NCBI GenBank assembly: GCA_025200525.1
Contig: JANUSC010000390.1
Coordinates: forward strand, 1 to 64,000
Source of the DNA: Camellia lanceoleosa
Lineage: Eukaryota > Streptophyta > Magnoliopsida > Ericales > Theaceae
DNA: 64,000 nt
Direction: 5' to 3'
The notes beneath the pieces are model-generated. The model was not told the origin of the DNA. It ran no database searches and worked only from the letters and a program-made list of their open reading frames with translations. The position numbers and the translations under genes are program-made. This document shows, one piece after another, positions 12,690-25,200 of the stretch (its first letter is position 1; each line of letters starts with the position of its first letter).

Positions 12690-13530
12690 GAAGACAAGGT
12701 GGAGAGAGCCATCTACTATCTAAGCAAGAAGATCTTTGAGTCTGAAACTCGTTACACTCACTTGGAAAAGGCTTGTAGCTTTGGTATGGGCTACTACGAA
12801 GGCTGCGGCACTTTGTTAGCTCACTCTGTAATGTTGGTTTCACGACTTGATCCCATCAAATATCTTTTAGAAACCGGCACTTACGGGTAGGCTAACTCGT
12901 TGGTTCTTTGTTGCTCTCGAATTTGATCTAAAGTATGTAACAGCAAGTCGGTCAAGGAAGTAGTGGCGAGTTCTTACCCGACCATCCAGTGGAAGGGGGT
13001 GAAGCAGTCGAGTATTTATTCCCAGATGAAGCCATTTTATATATCGACGGCGAAACTTGGTCGATGTACTTTGGCGGAGCGTCAAATCAATACGGATATG
13101 GGATAGGGGTGTTCTTGTGCTTTAGAGCAATTCTCGTATCTCTAGCCTTCAAACTCGATTCAAAGTCTCGAACAATGAAGCGAGAATATGAGGCGTGTAT
13201 TCTTTGGTCTAGAAGCCGCCACGGAACTAGGGCAAGAGCGGTTGGGCGTCATTGGAGACTCGAGCCTTGTTGTGTCTCAAGCTAAAGGAACTGGAAAGTA
13301 AAGAGGAAAATATGATGATGTATCACCGGACCTTGGATTTCTTGATTCCTCGGTTTGAAGCTAAGTTTTACTCATCTACTAAGAGAGAACAACGAGTTCA
13401 CAGATTCTTTAGCAACTCTATCTTCTATGATAGACATCCGTGTGGAGTCAGGATCGTCGATCATCATCGACCGAAATTTGCACTTACTACTGAGTGGATT
13501 GCCACTATAGATGAAGCTTAGGCGAAAACC
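12690..13530 (+). pseudogene. RNase H regions of copy B (RT-linked and second RNase H)
   Basis: The RT-linked connection and RNase H start at 12699 with ERAIYYLSKK, a common Ty3/gypsy motif, and include YTHLEKAC. A second, archaeal-type RNase H, the hallmark of the Tat clade, follows near 13020-13500 with YIDGETW, MYFGGASNQYGYGIGV and REYEAC. The usual YFDGAS reads YFGGAS here, so the first catalytic Asp is replaced by Gly. Frameshifts occur at about 13200-13260. Confidence 0.65.
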
Positions 13531-13599
13531 CTGGTATTACGACATCTAGAACTTCTTGGAGAAAAGCATACCCTTGAGGTAAATGCCAAAGACAAAATG

Positions 13600-14897
13600 G
13601 CAATCGGAGAATGGCGATTCAGTTTATCATCTGCGGGGTAAATTGTATAAAGGGGTCATCTGGGAATGCATAAAGCGTGCATTGATCTTAGAAGAGTCAA
13701 AGCGTCGATGGAAGCCATCCACGAGGAGAATGTGGTGCGCACATGAATGGGGTAATGTTGGCGGAAGATCCTCGACGGGGTTATTCTTGGTCCACCATGG
13801 AGGAGGATTGTATTGGTTTTCGGCGATGCTACAAATGTCGATTCATACAAATCGCATGAACATTCCGCCGTCAAAGCTGTACAACATGACTTCGCCATGG
13901 CCATTTTGATCTGGGAATTGATATAATCGGAGTTTATTCGCCGAAGCGAATCGAATAGGCATGAGTTCATCTTGGTAGCGATAGATTATTTCACAAAAGT
14001 GGGTTGAGCCCAATCTTATGCGGTGTTGAAGGCTTATGCGTCATAAAATTTATCGAAACAACATCATCTGTCATTACTGAGGTCCCCAAAGCGAAATAAT
14101 TTGGACAATGGTTCCCACTTCAAGAAGGAGGTGATTGATTTGTTGGAGAAATACAATGTGGCTTTTCATAAGTTGTCTACCTATCATTGCGGACCAATGG
14201 GCGGTTGAGGCCGCCAACAAGAATATTAAGCACATCTTGCAAAGATGGTGAAACCTCGGGCGGCGGATAATTTGCCGTTAAGCTCTGTGGGCTACGGACT
14301 TCAATCGAGCTTCTCTTGGGCGACTCGTACTCATTGGTTTATGGAATGGAGGCCGTTACGCCTATTAAGATTGAGGTCCGTCATTACAGTATTGGTGAGT
14401 GCAGAGCAGCGATAGCGAAAGCGTTAGCGGCCGAGCGGGTTGAGGAACTTATGCTCTTCGATAAAGGAAAGGAAAAGCGTACCATGTCCAAGGTTATCAA
14501 CGAATCGCCGGGCTTTCAACAAGAAGGTCAAGTCGAGAATTTAAAGGAAGGAGATTTGGTACTCAAAGACAACCGAGCTCCATCCATGACCCAAGGGCAA
14601 GTTCGGACAATTGAATGGTCCCTACATCATCAAGTCAATCTGGTCGAATTGGGCTGTGGTTCTAATGGATCTAGATGGCTTAGAGTTTTCCCAACCGATC
14701 AACATGGACAAGTTGAAAATATTACCCATGAGAGGCTCAAGCTGGGCGAAAACCGAAAAGGGCGACCTAGGCAAAACTCAGAGCACAAAAAATTTGAAAT
14801 TATAAAAACTGAGCTCACAAGGTTGAAAACCCGCAAAGGGCGGCCTTGGCAAAAGTTAGAGCGCAAAAGGAGAGTGAAAACACCCAAGCGAACCTAA
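13600..14897 (+). pseudogene. Integrase remnant of copy B with intact C-terminal 193-codon segment
   Basis: Integrase inserts element DNA into the host genome. The core is seen as GIDIIGVYSPK (13915-13950), a FILVAIDYFTK block in shifted frame (~13965-14000), a DNGSHFKKEV block near 14102-14130 and an AVEAANKNIK block near 14205-14230. These are the D, D and E blocks of the DDE core. An open segment (14316-14897) starts with SLVYGMEAVTP, holds the chromodomain-less C-terminal GDLVLKDN motif, and ends in a basic tail with two RKGRP(W/R)Q repeats. The same tail appears near 33830 in copy D, linking the two families. Confidence 0.75.
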
Positions 14898-15439
14898 GCC
14901 TGAACTACGTAAAACTTGATTCCCATCCTTGGGATACGTAGGCAGCTTCATTCTGAAGTTCAGCCACAATCTTTTCCCCGATCAACTTTGTCCATATTGA
15001 TCATCTCAGTCATCTTTGTCCATCAGCATTCATCGTGATCTCCGGTACAGTGTTATTCAGACTAGGGCAACTTTAAGATTTGCCATACCGTCTTTAGTAT
15101 CATTCAGACTAGGGGCAACTTTCCAATTGCTAGGATCCGGGGTTGTGCATCTCAGTGACAGATCTCAGGCGTGTCTAGTTTTGATCCATATCGAAAATAG
15201 TTTTGAAAATTTTTAATAAAAGTTGACTTTGTTCAAATTAATCTTTTCACAACTAAGACCATTTTGGACCAAAGCGAAAAATTTTTGATTACCACAACCT
15301 TCAATTTCATTAATTTCAAAAGCGAGTTCTCTGCTCTTGCATACAATTGAAGTTGCTTTTTATTACACTCATAATGAAAACTTGAAAGTACTAATAAAAC
15401 AATAAATCAGGGCATAGTCAAGTCAGTGCCCTGCGCCCC
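14898..15439 (+). other. Non-coding 3' region after pol, copy B
   Basis: This has a block with ACTACGTAAAACTTGATTCC and GGGATACGTAGGCAGC, also found at ~34093-34135 in D, and repeated 'ACTAGGGGCAACTTTCC'-type words (15060-15125) that recur as 'CAGGGGCAACTTTCCC' in D (34400-34510). No coding sequence is seen. Confidence 0.5.
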
Positions 15440-16640
15440 CTCGAGCTAGTCGAAGCCTCGATGCCAAAATTTGGGCACATGCCTCCTCATTAAGCCAATC
15501 GGCACTCGTCGGACAAAGTGCAGTTGAAAGTAGAGGCGAGGGCAGGAGTTCTCTAGTCCTCCATCGTGGCATATCGGAAAGATTGTGCGCCTCGGAGGAA
15601 GCAATGGGATACTCAATCCCCTACGGTGGGCAAGTTTGATCATGACCAAAGCCCAGCCAGGAAGCGGAAAGTAGAATACCAGTGGGTCGGACCAATCAAT
15701 GAATCTCGATCGTAGGACATGCTATAACCCATTCTTTGGGAGATTGAGCCAAGGCGGCGCCAAGCAATGCGATCTGCGGACAAGTTGCACATCAATCGAA
15801 CCATCACCTTTCATCGGGGCATCAACTAAGCGTTGGCGAAAAGTAGCAGCGGGTTGAGTAGTGGACAAGAGTCCACAACGCAATTTATCCATCAACCATA
15901 CAGGAGGGATGAAAAATGAGAGAATAAAGAATAGAGATGTGCGATGAGAAAAAGTAAGAAAAAGGGTTTTGTGAAGAAAAACCGAGAAATTTGAGTGATG
16001 TGAGTAAATATATGCGAGATTGGGTGGGAAACATTACCGTAGCAATAGTGGACTCCACCATTTGGTCGTCTTCGTGATAAAGCATCCAAACCCATCAGCG
16101 TCTCGGCCAGTGTCATAGCGATACAGCTCTTTCCTTCTCTCAAGCCGTGAGCAACTTCAACTAGACGGATGCTAGATCCACCAAATCCTAAAGTGAGCAG
16201 AAAATGGGATAGCATACACAAGCAAAGGGCGTGTTGCCGAAAGCCTTGCCAATAATGGTTCTTGGCCTGCCCGACATAGAAGCGATGGATCAAGCGAAAC
16301 GTCCAATTCCCGTTCTGGTCGAGACCTAGCATCATACATGGTGAGCCCACACATTTCCCTAAAGCTTGGCGGCCAAAGCGAAATTGAGGCGAATTTCTTC
16401 TAGCGCCGATTCCATCAAAACACGAAAATCTTGAAAGTTGGACATACCTCTTGCCCTCGGCTGAAAACATCGTCCTTGGGTTCCAAAACCTGCGGCATGA
16501 AGGAAGGAAAGTGCAGAGTCGCTCAGTGGGAATAGTGCATTCAAGCCGAAACCTCGAAAATTCAACTTTTCCGAGCCATCTAGAGAAGAGATCCAAGATG
16601 TGAGATTTTCTATGAGAAATGCCTCCATTTTTTTGTGCAA
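15440..16640 (-). pseudogene. Antisense DUF7745-like gene remnant, copy B
   Basis: This is read on the strand opposite to gag-pol. Minus-strand segments in overlapping frames give MEAFLIENLTSW, AAGFWNPRTMF, a CPTF block, FLLTLGFGGSSIRLVEVAHG and REGKSCIAMTLAETLMGLDAL. The pattern FWxP...CPT...(alternating) F(L)L...G...(alternating) REG...LAET..GLD is that of the plant DUF7745/PMD-related superfamily, whose function is unknown. A donor-like CTACG|GTAATG occurs at 16037, with downstream coding-like sequence at 15440-15894. Several frameshifts are present. A pyrimidine-rich part of the putative intron (15895-16035) is also found in D at ~34965-35090, where the exons are missing. Confidence 0.5.
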
Positions 16641-17527
16641 AGCAGTGATTAAATGAATGAGTCCCGAGGTTGGAGCTTTTATAGAGGATGGGACATTATT
16701 TAGGGGACACGTGTCAAAAATTTGACGGCTGCTGAAATAAGTGCCTGGCCGGCCACCTTTTCTAGCTGGCCGGCCACATTTTTCCCCTCAGATACAAAAA
16801 ACTGGCCGGCCAGCTCCAAAAAGTGGCCGGCCATGCTCCAATGTATGCCTTTGGTCCTGTTTTTCCCTCTAGAGGAAAGTTCCAGGCATTTCCAAGCATC
16901 GGGTGTATCGAAAGCCTCCATTTCCCTCTGTTCCGGATGCGTTCCGTTGCCCAGACCGCCCGAAGTACGCTTTGTTTTGTTTATCAAGTTGTAATTTTTG
17001 CTTATCGAGTTGTCGTTTTGCTTATCGAGTTGTAAGTTTTGTCGAGCTGTTGTATTTTGTGTTTTGAGTTGTTACTCTTTGTTTACGCAATTTTGTTAAG
17101 TCTTGTTTATCGAGTCGTTAACATTGTTGTATTTTGCTTATCGAGTTGTAAACTTGCTAAGATTCTGTTATTTCTTAGTGAGTCGAGTTGTTTGATTTGT
17201 TGTGTCGGTTCATTACGACGGTAAATACACGATGCACATTTCCATTCAATCCCATTTTGTGCAAAATGATGTATGCGATGTTGAGAGCATAAAAATACAA
17301 CACTTTTTTTCAAAAATTGTTTCACCCATCATATTTCTTTTTACAAATAAAGGTACAAGTTTTTACGAAAATAAAACTAACAATATGCAAAGTGCTACAA
17401 ACTACTAGCAAAAGGAAAATAAAAGCGAGGAAACTGACATTAATACCCTCGGGAGGCGGGAATGAGAGGCCCTCCTCATCCTCTTACGTGAGACAACCTT
17501 GCACCACCATCATCATCGGGTGGGCTG
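16641..17527. other. Spacer between the two antisense genes, copy B
   Basis: It includes short inverted CTGGCCGGCCA words (16741-16835), and a stretch of repeated 'TTTGTTTATCGAGTTGTAA' units (16976-17160) that form a loose ~25-50 bp tandem repeat. No convincing gene was seen. Confidence 0.4.
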
Positions 17528-20500
17528 TCATCCTCGAGATCCTCGGCCTCGCCTCACTCCGGAACCAAGACCGGAATCCCCCTCCTCAGCGGATGTCTCT
17601 GACCGACGATCTGCGACCTCCTCCTCCTCATCCTCATCGGGCTCCGCCTCTATAATATGTGCCATGCGTCTGCGAGAGGACCCTCCTCGAGCTCCCCGAA
17701 AGGGCCTGGATGGCCCAGCTCCTCGAAAGGGCCCAGATGGCCCAGCGCCTTGAAAAGGTCCAGACGATCGACCTCCCTGAGAAGGCCCGGGTGGCCTGGC
17801 CCGCGGCGGAGCATATACAGGAGGCATCTGAAAGTGAAGAGTTCAATACATCAGTTCAAATGTGAAAATCAAGTGCAAGTACAGTATGTGAGTGGGGTGT
17901 GTGTCAGATGTGTTCTACGCAAACAGTCTATCAATGCAGTAGAATGTTCAAAACCAGCGTGTCATCAGAAATATGATAAATGCAAGAAAGATGAACAGTA
18001 CCTGCACACCCATAATGGCCAGCTGTGCCTCCCTCCGTAGGATCATGCCCTCAAATCGCCATCACTCCAAGCATCTCATCCGTACTCAACGAGGCTGCGG
18101 AATCTGAGATAAAGCTATCATTAAAGGAATGAATGTCCAAATATCCATTGATAAATCAAAAGTAAAAGCATCTGGGTGGTGAATCGGGATCTCGACATAT
18201 CTATGGTCGAAGGAAGGCTCGGCGAGACACAGTAAGGAACCCCAAATCGCCAACTCGTCCTCGGTTGGCATGTCGCACCGGGATGATGAATAGTCGGAGG
18301 ATTAGAACCGAGCCCACCCCACCTTTAGGCGTACCAGCCTATTTGGAGGAAGGATATCATGTACAAGCGACTCGAATACGGCACACCAGCAGGCCTCAGT
18401 GACGGAGTACGCACTCTCGTCAAGGGAGGCATCAGATATACGTGGCGATAAGTGGCATAGTCCCCCTCCTCAAGATGTAGCAAAGCATCAGTGCCCAGCA
18501 TAGCACTAACAACATCCTGGGAAGGGAGCCTATCAGCAGTCATCTTGTTGGGGGTCTTTGGGGAGGGTCTGAAGTGCACCCCCATACCGACGCAAAGCGT
18601 TCCCACGAAACCATGCTCTACCAACGGTCCTTGGCGGGATCTGTCAGGAGGTGCGATCCTCCGGCATACTGAAATCGGAGACCATCACCCAAGGGTGCCA
18701 GTACGCCATGTAATCAGGATAACGGTACACAAACCAATCAAAAATCAGGAATATACGGGGCAGATCAAAATTGAAAACGGAAGGGACTGAGAGTTCTGAA
18801 ATATCTCCGTCATCCGCACAGTGTCAAAATACTACCATAGATAAAAGAGAGTCTCTCGGGGTCTCGGTCGGTGCTGGCCCTTGAATATTAGTGAGTACGG
18901 GGTCATGAGGGGCCCTACCACCACCAACTCTGGGGCTAACGTCGGGAAATATACCCATAACTGAGGAAAGCAGTGCATAATGTAAATACAAAGTGCTGAG
19001 GGCAGAATACAGAGTGTAAAGTGCGTTGTGTGTGCAATGTACAAGTAATGAGGAGCAGAAATGTAAATCAAGAGGACAGAAAGTACCTCCCAGACTCTCC
19101 AATAACCGCCAAGTAAGTCTCCCTGCATGGGAGGTCGCTCATGTAGCGATAAGGATAGCGGTAGCGCCACCCATCGTCTGACCGACTGTGATAGGTCAAC
19201 CAGGCGCTCAGCAGTCTGACCCAACCGTGTTCCCTCTATCGTGACGAGTAGTCGAAGAGGAACATAAAAACCACTGCATCTTGCTTCTCCTCGGAGTCCA
19301 GGCTCCATCCTCCCTCAAAAATGGGAAGAGAACCAAGTGTATCGGACTCTCCTGAAGCTCTGTCCTTGGTAGGCGGGCCCCGACAAATGTATCCAAGCGG
19401 CCTCCCATTCGCCCATGTCCTCGTCGTGAGAATGGGCCAACCTCCTATATCTAGGCTAGTCAATAGAAAATCCAAGGTCATAGTAAAATCCGCAGTGGCG
19501 GAAAAATGAAAAGAGTTGGTGGTGTCCCATTATCTCTCCACCAAAGCTGCCATCAGTGTCCTCTTGACAGGACAACGCGATAACCCAGCACAGAAGGACC
19601 CGAACCCCGCCAAATCAACTAAATCGGGACGACCTCAGGAGCTCGGATACCAATCTCTAGCAGCGGTGGAGCCGTATCCCCGCACAGTGCGAGAACCAAC
19701 CTGCATTCAAAATGAATACATGTGTCAGTATAAAATGAATGAGTTGTGTGTAAATGAAATGAATAAGCTATGTGCAAGTAAATAGGCTGCGTGCGAAGTA
19801 AAGTAAGCGAACTGTGTGTTCTACTCTACATCAGTGTGTGCTGCGTGTTCACCTTCAATTTGGGCTGTGTGTTCAGAAAATCCGAGTTAGGGCTGCGTGT
19901 TCTACTCTCAATCAGTGTGTGCTGCGTGTTCACCTTCAATTTGGGCCGTGTGTTTAGAAGATCTGAGTTAGGGCTGCGTGTTCTACTCTCAATCAGTGTG
20001 TGCTGCGTGTTCACCTTCAATTTGGGCTGTGTGTTCAGAAGATCCGAGTTAGGGCTGTGTTCTACTCTCTATCGGTGTGTCTTTGCGTGTTCACCTTCAA
20101 TTTGAACGTGTGTTGAAGATCCGAGTTAGGGCTGTGTGTTCTACTCTACATCAGTGTGTGCTGCGTGTTCACCTTCAATTTGGACTGTGTGTTCAGAAAA
20201 TCCGAGTTAGGGTTGCGTGTTCTATTCTCAATCAGTGTGTGCCGTGTGTTTACCTCAATGACGAGCTGTGTGTTCGACATCAAAATATGGGCTGCGTGTT
20301 CATCTCAAATGTTTGGGCTACGTGTTCAACTCTCAATCAGTGTGTGCCGTGTGTTCACCTCAACAATGAACTGTGTGTTCGACATCAAAGAATGGACTGT
20401 GTGTGTTCATCTCAGAATTCAAGTATTGGGCCGTGTGTTCAATTCCCTACGGAATTGTGCTTAGTGCGTCCACAATCAATTTATGGGCCCAGTGTTCAGA

Positions 20501-20918
20501 AATTCAAGTGATTGAATTGTGTGTTCAAAATGCAAACAGGATGCTGTGTCATGAACTAAACATTCTAAATAAGTTGCTTACTCAAAATGAGCAGACAAAC
20601 ATGGCAAAGACACGAAGTGCATGAAAAACACGGAATATGTTGCAGAAAAGGTAAAAAAATGAAGTAAATACCTCTCGTGCCTCGTGGGAGAGGTGATACT
20701 CTGGCTCCCGAAGAAGCAGATCTCCGGGTGCTCGCTCATTAAAGTCAGTGAAGTGAAAAACGGCTACTCTGAAGAAGCGTGTCTTGCGGGCGTATCTCGG
20801 GAATGAAGGTTGAACCCTCGGAGGCAGAGTCATGACATCATAATCATCCCCGGTGCCCGGAGGACCTCCGCCGTGAAGAAAATGACCGGCTATTTTAGAA
20901 AATCTGCAAAAATGAGCC
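17528..20918 (-). pseudogene. Antisense plant-mobile-domain gene remnant, copy B
   Basis: This is a degenerate relative of the six-exon antisense gene of copy D. Exon 1 ends at 20672 (AGAG|GTATTT) and encodes LLLREPEYHL, as in D exon 1. Exon 2 (19087-19700) starts after TGCAG and ends GGGAG|GTACTT. It shows AARDWYP, FGSFCAGL, ALVER, WDTTNSFHF and YWRVWE, all parallel to D exon 2. A later exon (about 18325-18620) has YRHVYLMPPLTRVR. An exon near 18001-18103 and the last exon (17528-17827, ATGCCTCC after TTTCAG) follow; the latter is Gly/Pro-rich then acidic (DEDEEEE). Stops occur in exon 2. PMD proteins such as Arabidopsis MAIN/MAIL1 act in transposon silencing and meristem upkeep; the function here is unknown. 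Confidence 0.65.
19815..20500 (+). repeat. 81-bp minisatellite in intron 1 of the copy B antisense gene
   Basis: The word TTCACCTTCAATTTG recurs at about 19848, 19929, 20010, 20090 and 20168, a period of 78-81 bases. Each unit also has CCGAGTTAGGG and TCTACTCTCAATCAGTGTGTG. More diverged units, with CGTGTGTTC... words, run on to about 20500. The array lies between exon 1 and exon 2 of the antisense gene. Confidence 0.85.
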
Positions 20919-22249
20919 AAAATTAGAAAAAGTCAACAAAAGTCAACTCTCGGGAAATGAAAAAGTCAACAAAAGTCAACCCCCGAGAAAATCTTCCAAA
21001 TGTTGAGACAAACTTACCTCAAGTGGCGAAAATGAGAAAAAAGCCGAAATCAAAATTTAATCGGTTCAAAGTGTTTAAAAGCGAAGTTTTCGCGAAAACA
21101 ACTTGCGTGGGGGTTGAAAAAATGCGATAGAGCTCAGATCTGGAGAAGAAAATGGTTTGGGAGGGAGGAGAAGAAGATTTCGGACCTGAAGTTATGAGGT
21201 CAAAGTGTTTGGGTAAGTAGATTTAAAGAAAAGAATGTGAAAAGACCAAATTACCCCAGTTTGGGCGGTGGCAGCGACGGCCATTCTCTTTGAAACACGC
21301 CGATGGCCTCCCAGGAAAAAAGCGGCGGTGGTGTTCCCCACATGCTCACCTAGCTCTCTGCAAATTTTGAGGAAGATTGGAGTTCCCGGGACCTGAAAAA
21401 GTTTAAGAAAAGCACACTTTCTGTTAGGAAATCGCTCCGCCGGAACTTCAGCTTCAATTTCTGACATGTGTCTCATCATTATTAATCAAAATCAAAGTGT
21501 ATCCTTTTCAAAACATGTTGTAACCCCTCCGGGGGTGAACCAGAGGCCACGATCGAGTCGCCTTTGCCGAAACGCACGTTTCCTTGCTCGTTGTTTCGTA
21601 ACAAACGTGCACCCTAATTTATGCTCGTTTTGCATTATCATGCACATAACTTGCATTCTCATGAACATACTTGCATTGTTATGCACGTTTTCTTGATATT
21701 ACCATGCCTCTGTGTTTAAGCTTGCGTTATCACGCACGCTCCTTTCTCGCACTGCGATGCATTCGCCTACCAACACTGCTTTTGTCGAACTTTTGATATC
21801 ACATTGGATATATCTTGCTAAACATGTTGTTCTTGTTAAGTTTCTCTCTTTCGCAGGCACGATATTGTATGTACGGTTCATTTGAAGCTGGTGCAACCAG
21901 ACGAATCGCGCAGGTATCGTATCTTCTCCGTGTGAGACGGGACGAGAGTTGAATAATTCTCCACATTCTTAACTGCATGAAATGTAGTTGTTGCTTTGCA
22001 TTCTTGCTTAAAACTGTTGCATCTATTTGCGAATACTTGCTTCATTACAGTTTGCTGCATTTGCATGATCATTGAGTTACCTCTGGCCTTGTGCATATCC
22101 CTTTGCATTTTGCCCCCCCTGCCTGCGGGCATGCCTGCGGGCATATCTCTGTTCATCTTGTATGATTGTCTAAGTCTTCGGCCTTGTTAAAAATGGGTCG
22201 TCTCTGGGCTTTGACATTCACTCCCGTCACTTGTGACTTCCGAGTTCTG
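20919..22249 (+). other. 3' leader region between antisense gene and LTR, copy B
   Basis: This is upstream of the antisense gene on its own strand. It has short repeats of AAAAGTCAACAAAAGTCAAC (20930-20980) and TGCATT/ACGTTT words. From 21840 to 22264 it matches the corresponding part of D (42285-42666), including GCACGATATTGTATGTACGG. No coding sequence was recognised. Confidence 0.45.
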
Positions 22250-22264
22250 TCAAAGAGGGGCAAC
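22250..22264 (+). promoter_or_regulatory. Polypurine tract, copy B
   Basis: CAAAGAGGGGCAAC sits directly before the LTR start TGTAGACACC. An identical tract is at 42653-42666 in D. It would prime plus-strand DNA synthesis. Confidence 0.6.
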
Positions 22265-25200
22265 TGTAGACACCCCATTTTTGACTGACCTTAAGACTCG
22301 AGCGTCACCGATTGGCGCTTCGGTGATGTTGCATATCGTGCTCGTCGAGAGGTTTGAGTCTCGGCGTGAGCCTGCCTCCGAACTTAGGGCTTTTACGTGC
22401 CTTGCCTCGGTTTGCGAACCAAGCTCGGTTTTCTCTGTTTCTCTTCCCAAAGGGAGGAAGAGGTCTCGTAGACCATATTTCGGTGGCCGTGGGCTACATT
22501 TAAGTGGTCGTAGGCCATTCTTTCCATTTGGAGCCAGTTCTGGTTTTTGAGCCGTCGGGCCGTGTGCCTTGGTTGGGACCGCCTAACTACCTCCGATTGC
22601 TCGGTTTTTGGCATGCATCTTATTTACTCCTTTTGAGAGACAACTTAGTCTAAGAGACCACTTCGTGGTCGAACACCACTCCGGTGCCCTATGATCGATT
22701 TTGGGGCCTCGGTTGCAGCGTTTGGCCCCGAACCTTCATTTGCATCGGTTTTGTTCATTTTTGGCGGGGACCTCTGTTTCATCACCGGAAGGTCATAGAA
22801 GGGTGGGAGGCGATAATTGTTTGACAACAGTTATATTCCTTCATCGCCCTCCGACGCCCATTTTTCTCACTCCAAAGCCAATGTTGACCACCCTAAGGCC
22901 ACTTTCTTCAGCTCCAAACCACATATTTGTGTTGTACACACCTGGGAGGACACAAATATCACATGGCCGGCCAATAATTCCATTTGAACCTTTTGAACCC
23001 CTTTGAAAAATGGCTTGTTCTCTCTCCTGTTTCATTTTCTCCAATTTTAGACCACAGGGCTGTGTTGAGGGCAACTGGGAGGACACCAATTAGTGGTGGC
23101 CGGCCATTAATTCACCTTGGCCTTTTTGACCCTTGGCCGGCCGGCCATGGGGGGTGGCCGACCGGCTACCTGCAGCTCCAAAACCTGGCCGGCCTTGCTC
23201 CTCAGAGTGAGTACATTATAGCTGTATACTCTTTTCCCTCTAAAAATCTATATCCGGGGGGGACAACTTTTGGGGGGAAACTTGGCTTGTTTTCCCTCCA
23301 TTTTTTTCTCTCATTTTCTCCCCCTCTTTGGTCCATATAACCAGCCTCCAGCATTGGTCCAAGGGTTGGAAAATTTTCCTTGAGCTTGCATATACATACC
23401 TCCCTCCATCTCTCTCTTTAACCCTAAAAAACAACCAAGTTCTACCCCTTTTTCACACCACCACCTAGCACTACACTACCACTTCCATTTCCAGCAGCTT
23501 GGAGGTCTTCTCAGAGGCTAGGAGGCACCATTTTTCAGCCCAAGAGGCAGCCGAGGCTTGGTCTTCAAGGGTAAGCATCACTTCCCCCTTTTCTAGCTCA
23601 TTTTTGTACCATTTCTTAGCCCTCTTTGCTTACTGTTTTGAGCTCCGGCCATAACTGAAAATGTTATTTTTTTGAGCTCATTTTTCTATTTCATTAAGGG
23701 TCTTACCCTGTTTGGGACCCCCATTTTATACTTGCTTCAATATCCCTTTGTATGCCATTATCTTGCATAGTATTTTTGGCCTATGTGTAATCTATTTTGA
23801 GGCATGATATAAACTGTAACTGAGCTTATTTTGAGCCCTTATTAAACATTTAAGAAGGGCTCACCATTGTTTGGGAACTCCATGTATCACTTGCCATTGT
23901 ACCCCTCTTTGGTCCCCATTTTTGCATGATTTATTAGCTTATTGAGCTTCTGTTTTTGGACCTTGGTCCGAACTGAAAAGAGGCTTATTTTTCCATCCTA
24001 TTCATGTTTCATTAAGGGTCTATGGCTTTTTGAGACACCCTTTGTATACTTCATGTTATAGCCCTTTTGGTGGCCTCATTTTGCATGATATTTTGAGCCT
24101 ATTTGTACACTGTTTTGAGCTCAGACATCAACTGTAAAAAGTCTTCTTTTGGGTCCCTCTTCAACATTGTTGAAGGGCCCTCACTTGTTTGATACCTCCA
24201 TGCACCACTTGCTTCTTTGCCCCTTTGTTGGCTCATTTCTTGCATGAGATCTTTGGCATACTTGTATCTATTTTTGGAGTCTGTCATAAACTGTAACACA
24301 TCATATTCTTGGCCCCTCTTCAATATTTTAGAAGGCTCCTTCTCTGTTTGGGGCCAGAATTTGTGACTTGCTTCATTACCTCCCTTGCGGAGCCATTTTT
24401 GTATGCTAATTTAGCCCTACTTGGGCCCACTTTTTGGCCTCACTCTAAACTGTAAAAATTCTTGTATCGGGGTTGTCTTGCTTCTGTCTTTTCATTTCAT
24501 ATTCAAATTATGTATGCATTGTATAGTTATAGGCCATTTCATGCGCCAAAACCCGTATTTCGGGACTCGTTTCATGCATCGGGTTTCATTTTACCGAGTT
24601 TCGGGGTTGTTTTGCATCTCATTTTACCTCTGATTTTTGCATGATAGTATGCCAGTTTTTGTGTTTTGCCATGTCTTGTTAGAGTGGCATTCCGTGCCAT
24701 AGGATCGGTCCTCGGTTTGCGTGCACGTGTGCACGCATCTCGAGTTGTCTCATTTTCATCATTATGGCCTCCTATGTGAGTGTGGCCGAGGTCCACTCGT
24801 GTTGGTGTAAGCCCATATTGCATTGTGTATGTCATTTCATTCCATAGCATTGTGTATGCTAGGTTGTATATTAGCGCATTGTGTATGCCATGTTTCCTCG
24901 TGCATTGTGTATGCCATTTCATAGCCTTTCGCATGTTAGGTTGTATCTTAGTTGCATTTCATGCATATCATGCATATTGCATCGTGTTCGGGATAGGAGT
25001 TAGCTCGGGCACGGGAAACGAGGTACGTTCCGTACTTCGAGTGACGGAACGTATCTCAATTCCCCAGTCACCGACACTCCAGATTATCCATGATGGAGTT
25101 AGGTTTTGTTGTATTTTCATATGCATTCATTTCATATTGAGTTGTGCAATTCGACTCCTCGGCCATCATGCATCGATATGCGTGATTGGTGGCACGAGGA

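Larger units (their letters stand above)
8386..22264 (+). mobile_element. Internal region of Tat/Ogre-like retrotransposon copy B
   Basis: The order is decayed gag (8386-~9700), protease (~10180-10470), G-patch-like segment, RT, RNase H, integrase (to 14897), a non-coding tract, two antisense gene remnants (15440-20918), and a purine tract next to the LTR at 22265. This order matches Tat/Ogre elements with extra antisense genes between pol and the 3' LTR. It has many frameshifts and stops. The partial LTR on its left resembles D LTRs more than it resembles the LTR on its right (22265), so B may be a mosaic. Confidence 0.7.

Noticed and set aside
17439..17846. Plus-strand His/Pro/Arg-rich frames near 17500-17850
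   Set aside because: They are the complement of the Gly/Pro-rich last exon of the antisense PMD gene.
19791..20624. Plus-strand open frames across the 81-bp array (Cys/Val-rich repeats)
   Set aside because: They arise because the repeat unit is a multiple of three and lacks stops. Composition and position in an antisense intron argue against a protein.
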